64,000 nt of DNA from Pogostemon cablin (lineage: Eukaryota; Streptophyta; Magnoliopsida; Lamiales; Lamiaceae): NCBI GenBank assembly GCA_023678885.1, contig CM042962.1:22892336-22956335 (forward strand), read 5' to 3'. Every line of letters begins with the position of its first letter. Within the stretch, counting starts at the first letter, position 1. This document shows positions 13,095 through 27,912 of the stretch, piece after piece. The notes under the pieces are model-generated. The model saw only the letters and a list, made by a program, of their open reading frames with translations, had not been told where the DNA came from and did not search any database. The position numbers and the translations under genes were made by a program.

Positions 13095-16000
13095 CTCACA
13101 GTGTAGAGGTGATTCTAATCCATGAGCCAACTCAAGAACTCCTTGAACTGAACATTTTCTTACCATTTTTATGTTCAAATTAGTTATTTGACAGGAGTAT
13201 GTTCTTGGAGAACATGTTTTCAGAGTATAAAAAAGCTACAAAGTTTCCGCCATAGAATAACTAAAAACTCACATTGCAAAACTGATTCTACTCTATGAGC
13301 CAGGTTAAGAACTCCTTGAAGTGAGCATTTTCTTGCCAATTTTAAGGTTAAATTAGTTATTAGACCTGAGAATATAGTTGGAGATCATGTTTTCTGAGTA
13401 TAAAAATGCCAGGAAGCTTGCACCAAAGAGTCACTAAAAATTCACAGTGCGGAGCTGATTCTACTCCGTGAGCCAGGTCAAGAATTTCTTGAAGCGAGCA
13501 TTTTGTTGCTAATTTTATGGTCAAATTAGTTATTATACAAGAAAATATAGTTTGAGAACATGTTTTCAGATTATAAAAATGCTAGGAAGGTTGCGCCATC
13601 GAGTCACTAAAAACTCACAGTGCATAGCTGACTCTGCTTTGTGAGCCAGGTCAGGAAGTCCTTGAAGTGAGTATTCAATTGTTATTTTTATGGTCAAATT
13701 AGTTATTACACATGAGAATATAGTTGGAGAATATATTTTCAGAGTATAAAACTGCTAGGAAGCTTGTACCATAGTCACTGAAATCTCATAGTGCAGAACT
13801 GATTCTACTCTGTGAGCCAGGTCAAGACCACCTTGAATGGAGCATTTTATTGCCAATTTTATGGTCAAATTAGTAATTAGACATGAGAATATAGTTGGAG
13901 AACATGTTTTCAGAGTATAAAAATTTTAGGAAGCATGCGCCATAGAGTCGTAAAAAACTCACAGTGTAGAGCTAATTCTATTCCCTGAGCCAATTCAAGA
14001 ACACCTTGAAGTGAACATTTTCCTACCATTTTTATGTTCAAATTAGATATTAGACATGAGTATGTTGTTGGAGAACATATTTTCAAAGTATAAAAAAGCC
14101 ACAAAGTTTCCGCCGTAGAATAACTAAAAACTCACATGCAGAGCTGATTCTACTCTGTGAGCCAAGTCAAGAACTCTTCGAGGTGAGCATTTTCTTGCCA
14201 ATTTTATGGTTAAATTAGTTATTAGACATGAGAATATAGTAAAGAATATGTCTTCTTTGTATAAAAATGCCAGGAAGCTTGCACAAAAGAGTCACTAAAA
14301 ACTCACGGTGCGGAGCTGATTCTACTCCGTGAGCCAGGTCAAGAACTCCTTGAAGTGAGCATTTTCTTGACAATTTTATGGTCAAATTAGTTATTATACT
14401 TGGGAATATAGTTTGAGAACATATTTTCAAAGTATAAAAATGTTAGGAAGGTTGCGCCATCGAGTCACTAAAAACTCACAGTGCATAGCTGACTCTGCTT
14501 TGTGAGCTAGGTCAATAACTCCTTAAAGTGAGTATTTTCTTGACATTTTTGTGGTCAAATTAGTTATTAGACATGATAATATAGTTGGATAATATGTTTT
14601 TAGAGTATAAAATGCTAGGTAGCTTGTACCATAGAGTCACTGAAAACTCATAGTACAAAGCTGATTTTACTCCATGAGCCAGGTCAAGACCACCTTGAAG
14701 GGAGCATTTTCTTGCCGTTTTATGGTCAAATTAGTAATTAGACATGAGAATATAGTTGGAGAACATGTTTTCAGAGTATAAAAATGCTAGGAAGCTTGCG
14801 CTATAGAGTCACTAAAAACTCACTGTGTAGAGCTGATTCTAATCCATGAGCCAACTCAAGAACTCCTTGAAGTGAACATTTTCTTACAATTTTTATGTTC
14901 AAATTAGTTATTTGACAGGAGTATGTTCTTGGAGAACATGTTTTCAGAGTATAAAAAAGCTACAAAGTTTCCGCCATAGAATAACTAAAAACTCACATTG
15001 CAGAACTGATTCTACTCTATGAGCCAGGTTAAGAACTCCTTGAAGTTAGCATTTTCTTGCCAATTTTAAGGTTAAATTAGTTATTAGACATGAGAATATA
15101 GTTGGAGATCATGTTTTCTGAGTATAAAAATGCCTGGAAGCTTGCACCAAAGAGTCACTAAAAATTCACAGTGCTGAGCTGATTCTACTCTGTGAGTCAG
15201 GTCAAGAATTTCTTGAAGCGAGCATTTTGTTGCTAATTTTATCGTCAAATTAGTTATTAGACAAGAGAATATAATGTGAGAACATGTTTTCAGATTATAA
15301 AAATGCTAGGAAGGTTGCGCCATCGAGTCACTAAAAACTCACAGTGCATAGCTGACTCTGCTTTGTGAGCCAGGCAAGAACTCCTTGAAGTGAGTATTCC
15401 CTTGTTATTTTTATGGTCAAATTAGTTATTAGACATGAGAATATAGTTGGAGAATATGTTTTTAGAGTATAAAAATGCTAGGAAGCGTGTACCGTGGTCA
15501 CTGAAAACTCATAGTGCAGAACAGATTATACTCCGTGAGCCAGGTCAAGACCACCTTGAATGGAGCATTTTCTTGCCATTTTTATGGTCAAATTAGTAAT
15601 TAGACATGAGAATATAGTTGGAAACATGTTTTCAGAGTATAAAAATGTTAGAAAGCATGTGCCATAGAGTCGTTAAAAACTCACAGTGTAGAGCTGATTC
15701 TATTCCCTGAGCCAATTCAAGAACACCTTGAAGTGAACATTTTCCTACCATTTTTATGTTCAAATTAGTTATTAGACATGAGTATGTTGTTGGAGAACAT
15801 ATTTTCAGAGTATAAAAAACCTACAAAGTTTCCGCCATAGAATAACTAAAAACTCACAGTGCAGAGATGATTCTACTCTGTGAGCCAAGTCAAGAACTCC
15901 TTGAAGTGAGCATTTTCATGCCAATTTTATGGTTAAATTAGTTATTAGACATGCGAATATAGTTTGAGAACATGTTTTCAACGTATAAAAATGTTAGGAA

Positions 16001-16368
16001 GGTTGCGCCATCGAGTCACTAAAAACTCACGTGCATAGCTGACTCTGCTTTGTGAGCCAGGTCAATAACTCCTTGAAGTGAGTATTTTCTTGCCGTTTTT
16101 GTGGTCAAATTAGTCATTAGACATGTGAATATAGTTGGATAATATGTTTTTAGAGTATAAAATGCTAGGAAGCTTGTACCATAGAGTCACTGAAAACTAA
16201 TAGTGCAGAGCTGATTTTACTCCGTGAGCCAGGTCAAGACCACCTTGAAGGGAGCATTTTCTTGCCATTTTATGGTCAAATTAGTAATTAGACATGAGAA
16301 TATAGTTGGAGAACATGTTTTCAGAGTATAAAAATGCTAGGAAGCTTGCGCCATATAGTCACAAAAAA
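13095..16368 (+). repeat. HOR unit L5 (19-mer)
   Basis: 3274-bp copy of the L3-L7 subfamily with all four derived states. Confidence 0.9.
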
Positions 16369-19300
16369 CTCACAGTGTAGAGGTGATTCTAATCCATGAG
16401 CCAACTCAAGAACTCCTTGAACTGAACATTTTCTTACCATTTTTATGTTCAAATTAGTTATTTGACAGGAGTATGTTCTTGGAGAACATGTTTTCAGAGT
16501 ATAAAAAAGCTACAAAGTTTCCGCCATAGAATAACTAAAAACTCACATTGCAAAACTGATTCTACTCTATGAGCCAGGTTAAGAACTCCTTGAAGTGAGC
16601 ATTTTCTTGCCAATTTTAAGGTTAAATTAGTTATTAGACCTGAGAATATAGTTGGAGATCATGTTTTCTGAGTATAAAAATGCCAGGAAGCTTGCACCAA
16701 AGAGTCACTAAAAATTCACAGTGCGGAGCTGATTCTACTCCGTGAGCCAGGTCAAGAATTTCTTGAAGCGAGCATTTTGTTGCTAATTTTATGGTCAAAT
16801 TAGTTATTATACAAGAAAATATAGTTTGAGAACATGTTTTCAGATTATAAAAATGCTAGGAAGGTTGCGCCATCGAGTCACTAAAAACTCACAGTGCATA
16901 GCTGACTCTGCTTTGTGAGCCAGGTCAGGAAGTCCTTGAAGTGAGTATTCAATTGTTATTTTTATGGTCAAATTAGTTATTACACATGAGAATATAGTTG
17001 GAGAATATATTTTCAGAGTATAAAACTGCTAGGAAGCTTGTACCATAGTCACTGAAATCTCATAGTGCAGAACTGATTCTACTCTGTGAGCCAGGTCAAG
17101 ACCACCTTGAATGGAGCATTTTATTGCCAATTTTATGGTCAAATTAGTAATTAGACATGAGAATATAGTTGGAGAACATGTTTTCAGAGTATAAAAATTT
17201 TAGGAAGCATGCGCCATAGAGTCGTAAAAAACTCACAGTGTAGAGCTAATTCTATTCCCTGAGCCAATTCAAGAACACCTTGAAGTGAACATTTTCCTAC
17301 CATTTTTATGTTCAAATTAGATATTAGACATGAGTATGTTGTTGGAGAACATATTTTCAAAGTATAAAAAAGCCACAAAGTTTCCGCCGTAGAATAACTA
17401 AAAACTCACATGCAGAGCTGATTCTACTCTGTGAGCCAAGTCAAGAACTCTTCGAGGTGAGCATTTTCTTGCCAATTTTATGGTTAAATTAGTTATTAGA
17501 CATGAGAATATAGTAAAGAATATGTCTTCTTTGTATAAAAATGCCAGGAAGCTTGCACAAAAGAGTCACTAAAAACTCACGGTGCGGAGCTGATTCTACT
17601 CCGTGAGCCAGGTCAAGAACTCCTTGAAGTGAGCATTTTCTTGACAATTTTATGGTCAAATTAGTTATTATACTTGGGAATATAGTTTGAGAACATATTT
17701 TCAAAGTATAAAAATGTTAGGAAGGTTGCGCCATCGAGTCACTAAAAACTCACAGTGCATAGCTGACTCTGCTTTGTGAGCTAGGTCAATAACTCCTTAA
17801 AGTGAGTATTTTCTTGACATTTTTGTGGTCAAATTAGTTATTAGACATGATAATATAGTTGGATAATATGTTTTTAGAGTATAAAATGCTAGGTAGCTTG
17901 TACCATAGAGTCACTGAAAACTCATAGTACAAAGCTGATTTTACTCCATGAGCCAGGTCAAGACCACCTTGAAGGGAGCATTTTCTTGCCGTTTTATGGT
18001 CAAATTAGTAATTAGACATGAGAATATAGTTGGAGAACATGTTTTCAGAGTATAAAAATGCTAGGAAGCTTGCGCTATAGAGTCACTAAAAACTCACTGT
18101 GTAGAGCTGATTCTAATCCATGAGCCAACTCAAGAACTCCTTGAAGTGAACATTTTCTTACAATTTTTATGTTCAAATTAGTTATTTGACAGGAGTATGT
18201 TCTTGGAGAACATGTTTTCAGAGTATAAAAAAGCTACAAAGTTTCCGCCATAGAATAACTAAAAACTCACATTGCAGAACTGATTCTACTCTATGAGCCA
18301 GGTTAAGAACTCCTTGAAGTTAGCATTTTCTTGCCAATTTTAAGGTTAAATTAGTTATTAGACATGAGAATATAGTTGGAGATCATGTTTTCTGAGTATA
18401 AAAATGCCTGGAAGCTTGCACCAAAGAGTCACTAAAAATTCACAGTGCTGAGCTGATTCTACTCTGTGAGTCAGGTCAAGAATTTCTTGAAGCGAGCATT
18501 TTGTTGCTAATTTTATCGTCAAATTAGTTATTAGACAAGAGAATATAATGTGAGAACATGTTTTCAGATTATAAAAATGCTAGGAAGGTTGCGCCATCGA
18601 GTCACTAAAAACTCACAGTGCATAGCTGACTCTGCTTTGTGAGCCAGGCAAGAACTCCTTGAAGTGAGTATTCCCTTGTTATTTTTATGGTCAAATTAGT
18701 TATTAGACATGAGAATATAGTTGGAGAATATGTTTTTAGAGTATAAAAATGCTAGGAAGCGTGTACCGTGGTCACTGAAAACTCATAGTGCAGAACAGAT
18801 TATACTCCGTGAGCCAGGTCAAGACCACCTTGAATGGAGCATTTTCTTGCCATTTTTATGGTCAAATTAGTAATTAGACATGAGAATATAGTTGGAAACA
18901 TGTTTTCAGAGTATAAAAATGTTAGAAAGCATGTGCCATAGAGTCGTTAAAAACTCACAGTGTAGAGCTGATTCTATTCCCTGAGCCAATTCAAGAACAC
19001 CTTGAAGTGAACATTTTCCTACCATTTTTATGTTCAAATTAGTTATTAGACATGAGTATGTTGTTGGAGAACATATTTTCAGAGTATAAAAAACCTACAA
19101 AGTTTCCGCCATAGAATAACTAAAAACTCACAGTGCAGAGATGATTCTACTCTGTGAGCCAAGTCAAGAACTCCTTGAAGTGAGCATTTTCATGCCAATT
19201 TTATGGTTAAATTAGTTATTAGACATGCGAATATAGTTTGAGAACATGTTTTCAACGTATAAAAATGTTAGGAAGGTTGCGCCATCGAGTCACTAAAAAC

Positions 19301-19642
19301 TCACGTGCATAGCTGACTCTGCTTTGTGAGCCAGGTCAATAACTCCTTGAAGTGAGTATTTTCTTGCCGTTTTTGTGGTCAAATTAGTCATTAGACATGT
19401 GAATATAGTTGGATAATATGTTTTTAGAGTATAAAATGCTAGGAAGCTTGTACCATAGAGTCACTGAAAACTAATAGTGCAGAGCTGATTTTACTCCGTG
19501 AGCCAGGTCAAGACCACCTTGAAGGGAGCATTTTCTTGCCATTTTATGGTCAAATTAGTAATTAGACATGAGAATATAGTTGGAGAACATGTTTTCAGAG
19601 TATAAAAATGCTAGGAAGCTTGCGCCATATAGTCACAAAAAA
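16369..19642 (+). repeat. HOR unit L6 (19-mer)
   Basis: 3274-bp copy of the L3-L7 subfamily with all four derived states. Confidence 0.9.
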
Positions 19643-22600
19643 CTCACAGTGTAGAGGTGATTCTAATCCATGAGCCAACTCAAGAACTCCTTGAACTGAA
19701 CATTTTCTTACCATTTTTATGTTCAAATTAGTTATTTGACAGGAGTATGTTCTTGGAGAACATGTTTTCAGAGTATAAAAAAGCTACAAAGTTTCCGCCA
19801 TAGAATAACTAAAAACTCACATTGCAAAACTGATTCTACTCTATGAGCCAGGTTAAGAACTCCTTGAAGTGAGCATTTTCTTGCCAATTTTAAGGTTAAA
19901 TTAGTTATTACACCTGAGAATATAGTTGGAGATCATGTTTTCTGAGTATAAAAATGCCAGGAAGCTTGCACCAAAGAGTCACTAAAAATTCACAGTGCGG
20001 AGCTGATTCTACTCCGTGAGCCAGGTCAAGAATTTCTTGAAGCGAGCATTTTGTTGCTAATTTTATGGTCAAATTAGTTATTATACAAGAAAATATAGTT
20101 TGAGAACATGTTTTCAGATTATAAAAATGCTAGGAAGGTTGCGCCATCGAGTCACTAAAAACTCACAGTGCATAGCTGACTCTGCTTTGTGAGCCAGGTC
20201 AGGAAGTCCTTGAAGTGAGTATTCAATTGTTATTTTTATGGTCAAATTAGTTATTACACATGAGAATATAGTTGGAGAATATATTTTCAGAGTATAAAAC
20301 TGCTAGGAAGCTTGTACCATAGTCACTGAAATCTCATAGTGCAGAACTGATTCTACTCTGTGAGCCAGGTCAAGACCACCTTGAATGGAGCATTTTATTG
20401 CCAATTTTATGGTCAAATTAGTAATTAGACATGAGAATATAGTTGGAGAACATGTTTTCAGAGTATAAAAATTTTAGGAAGCATGCGCCATAGAGTCGTA
20501 AAAAACTCACAGTGTAGAGCTAATTCTATTCCCTGAGCCAATTCAAGAACACCTTGAAGTGAACATTTTCCTACCATTTTTATGTTCAAATTAGATATTA
20601 GACATGAGTATGTTGTTGGAGAACATATTTTCAAAGTATAAAAAAGCCACAAAGTTTCCGCCGTAGAATAACTAAAAACTCACATGCAGAGCTGATTCTA
20701 CTCTGTGAGCCAAGTCAAGAACTCTTCGAGGTGAGCATTTTCTTGCCAATTTTATGGTTAAATTAGTTATTAGACATGAGAATATAGTAAAGAATATGTC
20801 TTCTTTGTATAAAAATGCCAGGAAGCTTGCACAAAAGAGTCACTAAAAACTCACGGTGCGGAGCTGATTCTACTCCGTGAGCCAGGTCAAGAACTCCTTG
20901 AAGTGAGCATTTTCTTGACAATTTTATGGTCAAATTAGTTATTATACTTGGGAATATAGTTTGAGAACATATTTTCAAAGTATAAAAATGTTAGGAAGGT
21001 TGCGCCATCGAGTCACTAAAAACTCACAGTGCATAGCTGACTCTGCTTTGTGAGCTAGGTCAATAACTCCTTAAAGTGAGTATTTTCTTGACATTTTTGT
21101 GGTCAAATTAGTTATTAGACATGATAATATAGTTGGATAATATGTTTTTAGAGTATAAAATGCTAGGTAGCTTGTACCATAGAGTCACTGAAAACTCATA
21201 GTACAAAGCTGATTTTACTCCATGAGCCAGGTCAAGACCACCTTGAAGGGAGCATTTTCTTGCCGTTTTATGGTCAAATTAGTAATTAGACATGAGAATA
21301 TAGTTGGAGAACATGTTTTCAGAGTATAAAAATGCTAGGAAGCTTGCGCTATAGAGTCACTAAAAACTCACTGTGTAGAGCTGATTCTAATCCATGAGCC
21401 AACTCAAGAACTCCTTGAAGTGAACATTTTCTTACAATTTTTATGTTCAAATTAGTTATTTGACAGGAGTATGTTCTTGGAGAACATGTTTTCAGAGTAT
21501 AAAAAAGCTACAAAGTTTCCGCCATAGAATAACTAAAAACTCACATTGCAGAACTGATTCTACTCTATGAGCCAGGTTAAGAACTCCTTGAAGTTAGCAT
21601 TTTCTTGCCAATTTTAAGGTTAAATTAGTTATTAGACATGAGAATATAGTTGGAGATCATGTTTTCTGAGTATAAAAATGCCTGGAAGCTTGCACCAAAG
21701 AGTCACTAAAAATTCACAGTGCTGAGCTGATTCTACTCTGTGAGTCAGGTCAAGAATTTCTTGAAGCGAGCATTTTGTTGCTAATTTTATCGTCAAATTA
21801 GTTATTAGACAAGAGAATATAATGTGAGAACATGTTTTCAGATTATAAAAATGCTAGGAAGGTTGCGCCATCGAGTCACTAAAAACTCACAGTGCATAGC
21901 TGACTCTGCTTTGTGAGCCAGGCAAGAACTCCTTGAAGTGAGTATTCCCTTGTTATTTTTATGGTCAAATTAGTTATTAGACATGAGAATATAGTTGGAG
22001 AATATGTTTTTAGAGTATAAAAATGCTAGGAAGCGTGTACCGTGGTCACTGAAAACTCATAGTGCAGAACAGATTATACTCCGTGAGCCAGGTCAAGACC
22101 ACCTTGAATGGAGCATTTTCTTGCCATTTTTATGGTCAAATTAGTAATTAGACATGAGAATATAGTTGGAAACATGTTTTCAGAGTATAAAAATGTTAGA
22201 AAGCATGTGCCATAGAGTCGTTAAAAACTCACAGTGTAGAGCTGATTCTATTCCCTGAGCCAATTCAAGAACACCTTGAAGTGAACATTTTCCTACCATT
22301 TTTATGTTCAAATTAGTTATTAGACATGAGTATGTTGTTGGAGAACATATTTTCAGAGTATAAAAAACCTACAAAGTTTCCGCCATAGAATAACTAAAAA
22401 CTCACAGTGCAGAGATGATTCTACTCTGTGAGCCAAGTCAAGAACTCCTTGAAGTGAGCATTTTCATGCCAATTTTATGGTTAAATTAGTTATTAGACAT
22501 GCGAATATAGTTTGAGAACATGTTTTCAACGTATAAAAATGTTAGGAAGGTTGCGCCATCGAGTCACTAAAAACTCACGTGCATAGCTGACTCTGCTTTG

Positions 22601-22916
22601 TGAGCCAGGTCAATAACTCCTTGAAGTGAGTATTTTCTTGCCGTTTTTGTGGTCAAATTAGTCATTAGACATGTGAATATAGTTGGATAATATGTTTTTA
22701 GAGTATAAAATGCTAGGAAGCTTGTACCATAGAGTCACTGAAAACTAATAGTGCAGAGCTGATTTTACTCCGTGAGCCAGGTCAAGACCACCTTGAACGG
22801 AGCATTTTCTTGCCATTTTATGGTCAAATTAGCCATTAGACATGAGAATATAGTTGGAGAACATGTTTTCAGAGTATAAAAATGCTAGGAAGCTTGCGCC
22901 ATATAGTCACAAAAAA
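19643..22916 (+). repeat. HOR unit L7 (19-mer)
   Basis: 3274-bp copy of the L3-L7 subfamily. It has private changes, for example cacctgag near 19911 and agccattag near 22832. It is the last complete A+B unit in the left array. Confidence 0.9.
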
Positions 22917-24640
22917 CTCACAGTGTAGAGGTGATTCTAATCCATGAGCCAACTCAAGAACTCCTTGAACTGAACATTTTCTTACCATTTTTATGTTCAA
23001 ATTAGTTATTTGACAGGAGTATGTTCTTGGAGAACATGTTTTCAGAGTATAAAAAAGCTACAAAGTTTCCGCCATAGAATAACTAAAAACTCACATTGCA
23101 AAACTGATTCTACTCTATGAGCCAGGTTAAGAACTCCTTGAAGTGAGCATTTTCTTGCCAATTTTAAGGTTAAATTAGTTATTAGACATGAGAATATAGT
23201 TGGAGATCATGTTTTCTGAGTATAAAAATGCCAGGAAGCTTGCACCAAAGAGTCACTAAAAATTCACAGTGCGGAGCTGATTCTACTCCGTGAGCCAGGT
23301 CAAGAATTTCTTGAAGCGAGCATTTTGTTGCTAATTTTATGGTCAAATTAGTTATTATACAAGAAAATATAGTTTGAGAACATGTTTTCAGATTATAAAA
23401 ATGCTAGGAAGGTTGCGCCATCGAGTCACTAAAAACTCACAGTGCATAGCTGACTCTGCTTTGTGAGCCAGGTCAGGAACTCCTTGAAGTGAGTATTCAA
23501 TTGTTATTTTTATGGTCAAATTAGTTATTACACATGAGAATATAGTTGGAGAATATATTTTCAGAGTATAAAACTGCTAGGAAGCTTGTACCATAGTCAC
23601 TGAAATCTCATAGTGCAGAACTGATTCTACTCTGTGAGCCAGGTCAAGACCACCTTGAATGGAGCATTTTATTGCCAATTTTATGGTCAAATTAGTAATT
23701 AGACATGAGAATATAGTTGGAGAACATGTTTTCAGAGTATAAAAATTTTAGGAAGCATGCGCCATAGAGTCGTAAAAAACTCACAGTGTAGAGCTAATTC
23801 TATTCCCTGAGCCAATTCAAGAACACCTTGAAGTGAACATTTTCCTACCATTTTTATGTTCAAATTAGATATTAGACATGAGTATGTTGTTGGAGAACAT
23901 ATTTTCAAAGTATAAAAAAGCCACAAAGTTTCCGCCGTAGAATAACTAAAAACTCACATGCAGAGCTGATTCTACTCTGTGAGCCAAGTCAAGAACTCTT
24001 CGAGGTGAGCATTTTCTTGCCAATTTTATGGTTAAATTAGTTATTAGACATGAGAATATAGTAAAGAATATGTCTTCTTTGTATAAAAATGCCAGGAAGC
24101 TTGCACAAAAGAGTCACTAAAAACTCACGGTGCGGAGCTGATTCTACTCCGTGAGCCAGGTCAAGAACTCCTTGAAGTGAGCATTTTCTTGACAATTTTA
24201 TGGTCAAATTAGTTATTATACTTGGGAATATAGTTTGAGAACATATTTTCAAAGTATAAAAATGTTAGGAAGGTTGCGCCATCGAGTCACTAAAAACTCA
24301 CAGTGCATAGCTGACTCTGCTTTGTGAGCTAGGTCAATAACTCCTTAAAGTGAGTATTTTCTTGATATTTTTGTGGTCAAATTAGTTATTAGACATGATA
24401 ATATAGTTGGATAATATGTTTTTAGAGTATAAAATGCTAGGAAGCTTGTACCATAGAGTCACTGAAAACTCATAGTACAAAGCTGATTTTACTCCATGAG
24501 CCAGGTCAAGACCACCTTGAAGGGAGCATTTTCTTGCCGTTTTATGGTCAAATTAGTAATTAGACATGAGAATATAGTTGGAGAACATGTTTTCAGAGTA
24601 TAAAAATGCTAGGAAGCTTGCGCTATAGAGTCACTAAAAA
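22917..24640 (+). repeat. HOR unit L8: A-type 10-mer only
   Basis: 1724 bp matching the A half of the 19-mer. It carries the ancestral states (gacatgag, ggaactcc near 23477, ctaggaagct near 24437), unlike L3-L7. The expected B half does not follow intact; a B/A recombinant follows instead. Confidence 0.85.
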
Positions 24641-26364
24641 CTCACTGTGTAGAGCTGATTCTAATCCATGAGCCAACTCAAGAACTCCTTGAAGTGAACA
24701 TTTTCTTACAATTTTTATGTTCAAATTAGTTATTTGACAGGAGTATGTTCTTGGAGAACATGTTTTCAGAGTATAAAAAAGCTACAAAGTTTCCGCCATA
24801 GAATAACTAAAAACTCACATTGCAGAACTGATTCTACTCTATGAGCCAGGTTAAGAACTCCTTGAAGTTAGCATTTTCTTGCCAATTTTAAGGTTAAATT
24901 AGTTATTAGACATGAGAATATAGTTGGAGATCATGTTTTCTGAGTATAAAAATGCCTGGAAGCTTGCACCAAAGAGTCACTAAAAATTCACAGTGCTGAG
25001 CTGATTCTACTCCGTGAGCCAGGTCAAGAATTTCTTGAAGCGAGCATTTTGTTGCTAATTTTATGGTCAAATTAGTTATTATACAAGAAAATATAGTTTG
25101 AGAACATGTTTTCAGATTATAAAAATGCTAGGAAGGTTGCGCCATCGAGTCACTAAAAACTCACAGTGCATAGCTGACTCTGCTTTGTGAGCCAGGTCAG
25201 GAACTCCTTGAAGTGAGTATTCAATTGTTATTTTTATGGTCAAATTAGTTATTACACATGAGAATATAGTTGGAGAATATATTTTCAGAGTATAAAACTG
25301 CTAGGAAGCTTGTACCATAGTCACTGAAATCTCATAGTGCAGAACTGATTCTACTCTGTGAGCCAGGTCAAGACCACCTTGAATGGAGCATTTTATTGCC
25401 AATTTTATGGTCAAATTAGTAATTAGACATGAGAATATAGTTGGAGAACATGTTTTCAGAGTATAAAAATTTTAGGAAGCATGCGCCATAGAGTCGTAAA
25501 AAACTCACAGTGTAGAGCTAATTCTATTCCCTGAGCCAATTCAAGAACACCTTGAAGTGAACATTTTCCTACCATTTTTATGTTCAAATTAGATATTAGA
25601 CATGAGTATGTTGTTGGAGAACATATTTTCAAAGTATAAAAAAGCCACAAAGTTTCCGCCGTAGAATAACTAAAAACTCACATGCAGAGCTGATTCTACT
25701 CTGTGAGCCAAGTCAAGAACTCTTCGAGGTGAGCATTTTCTTGCCAATTTTATGGTTAAATTAGTTATTAGACATGAGAATATAGTAAAGAATATGTCTT
25801 CTTTGTATAAAAATGCCAGGAAGCTTGCACAAAAGAGTCACTAAAAACTCACGGTGCGGAGCTGATTCTACTCCGTGAGCCAGGTCAAGAACTCCTTGAA
25901 GTGAGCATTTTCTTGACAATTTTATGGTCAAATTAGTTATTATACTTGGGAATATAGTTTGAGAACATATTTTCAAAGTATAAAAATGTTAGGAAGGTTG
26001 CGCCATCGAGTCACTAAAAACTCACAGTGCATAGCTGACTCTGCTTTGTGAGCTAGGTCAATAACTCCTTAAAGTGAGTATTTTCTTGACATTTTTGTGG
26101 TCAAATTAGTTATTAGACATGATAATATAGTTGGATAATATGTTTTTAGAGTATAAAATGCTAGGTAGCTTGTACCATAGAGTCACTGAAAACTCATAGT
26201 ACAAAGCTGATTTTACTCCATGAGCCAGGTCAAGACCACCTTGAAGGGAGCATTTTCTTGCCGTTTTATGGTCAAATTAGTAATTAGACATGAGAATATA
26301 GTTGGAGAACATGTTTTCAGAGTATAAAAATGCTAGGAAGCTTGCGCTATAGAGTCACTAAAAA
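24641..26364 (+). repeat. B/A recombinant 10-mer
   Basis: It begins as type B (ctcactgtgtag at 24641; gtgctgagct near 24991) and continues as type A from tccgtgagcc near 25011, with the A-specific ttatacaaga near 25077. The switch therefore lies between about 24995 and 25011. It later carries ctaggtagct near 26161, otherwise a marker of L3-L7, so the unit is mosaic. Confidence 0.85.
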
Positions 26365-27912
26365 CTCACTGTGTAGAGCTGATTCTAATCCATGAGCCAA
26401 CTCAAGAACTCCTTGAAGTGAACATTTTCTTACAATTTTTATGTTCAAATTAGTTATTTGACAGGAGTATGTTCTTGGAGAACATGTTTTCAGAGTATAA
26501 AAAAGCTACAAAGTTTCCGCCATAGAATAACTAAAAACTCACATTGCAGAACTGATTCTACTCTATGAGCCAGGTTAAGAACTCCTTGAAGTTAGCATTT
26601 TCTTGCCAATTTTAAGGTTAAATTAGTTATTAGACATGAGAATATAGTTGGAGATCATGTTTTCTGAGTATAAAAATGCCTGGAAGCTTGCACCAAAGAG
26701 TCACTAAAAATTCACAGTGCTGAGCTGATTCTACTCTGTGAGTCAGGTCAAGAATTTCTTGAAGCGAGCATTTTGTTGCTAATTTTATCGTCAAATTAGT
26801 TATTAGACAAGAGAATATAATTTGAGAACATGTTTTCAGATTATAAAAATGCTAGGAAGGTTGCGCCATCGAGTCACTAAAAACTCACAGTGCATAGCTG
26901 ACTCTGCTTTGTGAGCCAGGCAAGAACTCCTTGAAGTGAGTATTCCCTTGTTATTTTTATGGTCAAATTAGTTATTAGACATGAGAATATAGTTGGAGAA
27001 TATGTTTTTAGAGTATAAAAATGCTAGGAAGCGTGTACCGTGGTCACTGAAAACTCATAGTGCAGAACAGATTATACTCCGTGAGCCAGGTCAAGACCAC
27101 CTTGAATGGAGCATTTTCTTGCCATTTTTATGGTCAAATTAGTAATTAGACATGAGAATATAGTTGGAAACATGTTTTCAGAGTATAAAAATGTTAGAAA
27201 GCATGTGCCATAGAGTCGTTAAAAACTCACAGTGTAGAGCTGATTCTATTCCCTGAGCCAATTCAAGAACAACTTGAAGTGAACATTTTCCTACCATTTT
27301 TATGTTCAAATTAGTTATTAGACATGAGTATGTTGTTGGAGAACATATTTTCAGAGTATAAAAAACCTACAAAGTTTCCGCCATAGAATAACTAAAAACT
27401 CACAGTGCAGAGATGATTCTACTCTGTGAGCCAAGTCAAGAACTCCTTGAAGTGAGCATTTTCATGCCAATTTTATGGTTAAATTAGTTATTAGACATGC
27501 GAATATAGTTTGAGAACATGTTTTCAACGTATAAAAATGTTAGGAAGGTTGCGCCATCGAGTCACTAAAAACTCACGTGCATAGCTGACTCTGCTTTGGG
27601 AGCCAGGTCAATAACTCCTTGAAGTGAGTATTTTCTTGCCGTTTTTGTGGTCAAATTAGTCATTAGACATGTGAATATAGTTGGATAATATGTTTTTAGA
27701 GTATAAAATGCTAGGAAGCTTGTACCATAGAGTCACTGAAAACTCAGTGCAGAGCTGATTTAACTCCATGAGCCAGGTCAAGACCACCTTGAAGGGAGCA
27801 TTTTCTTACCGTTTTATGGTCAAATTAGTAATTAGACATGAGAATATAGTTGGAGAACATGTTTTCAGAGTATAAAAATGCTAGGAAGCTTGCGCCATAG
27901 AGTCACTAAAAA
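26365..27912 (+). repeat. B-type 9-mer
   Basis: Nine monomers in the type B order with the fused monomer 7/8 (about 27400-27575). The last monomer is slightly shortened near 27742 (actcagtgcag, where other B units have actaatagtgcag). Confidence 0.8.
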
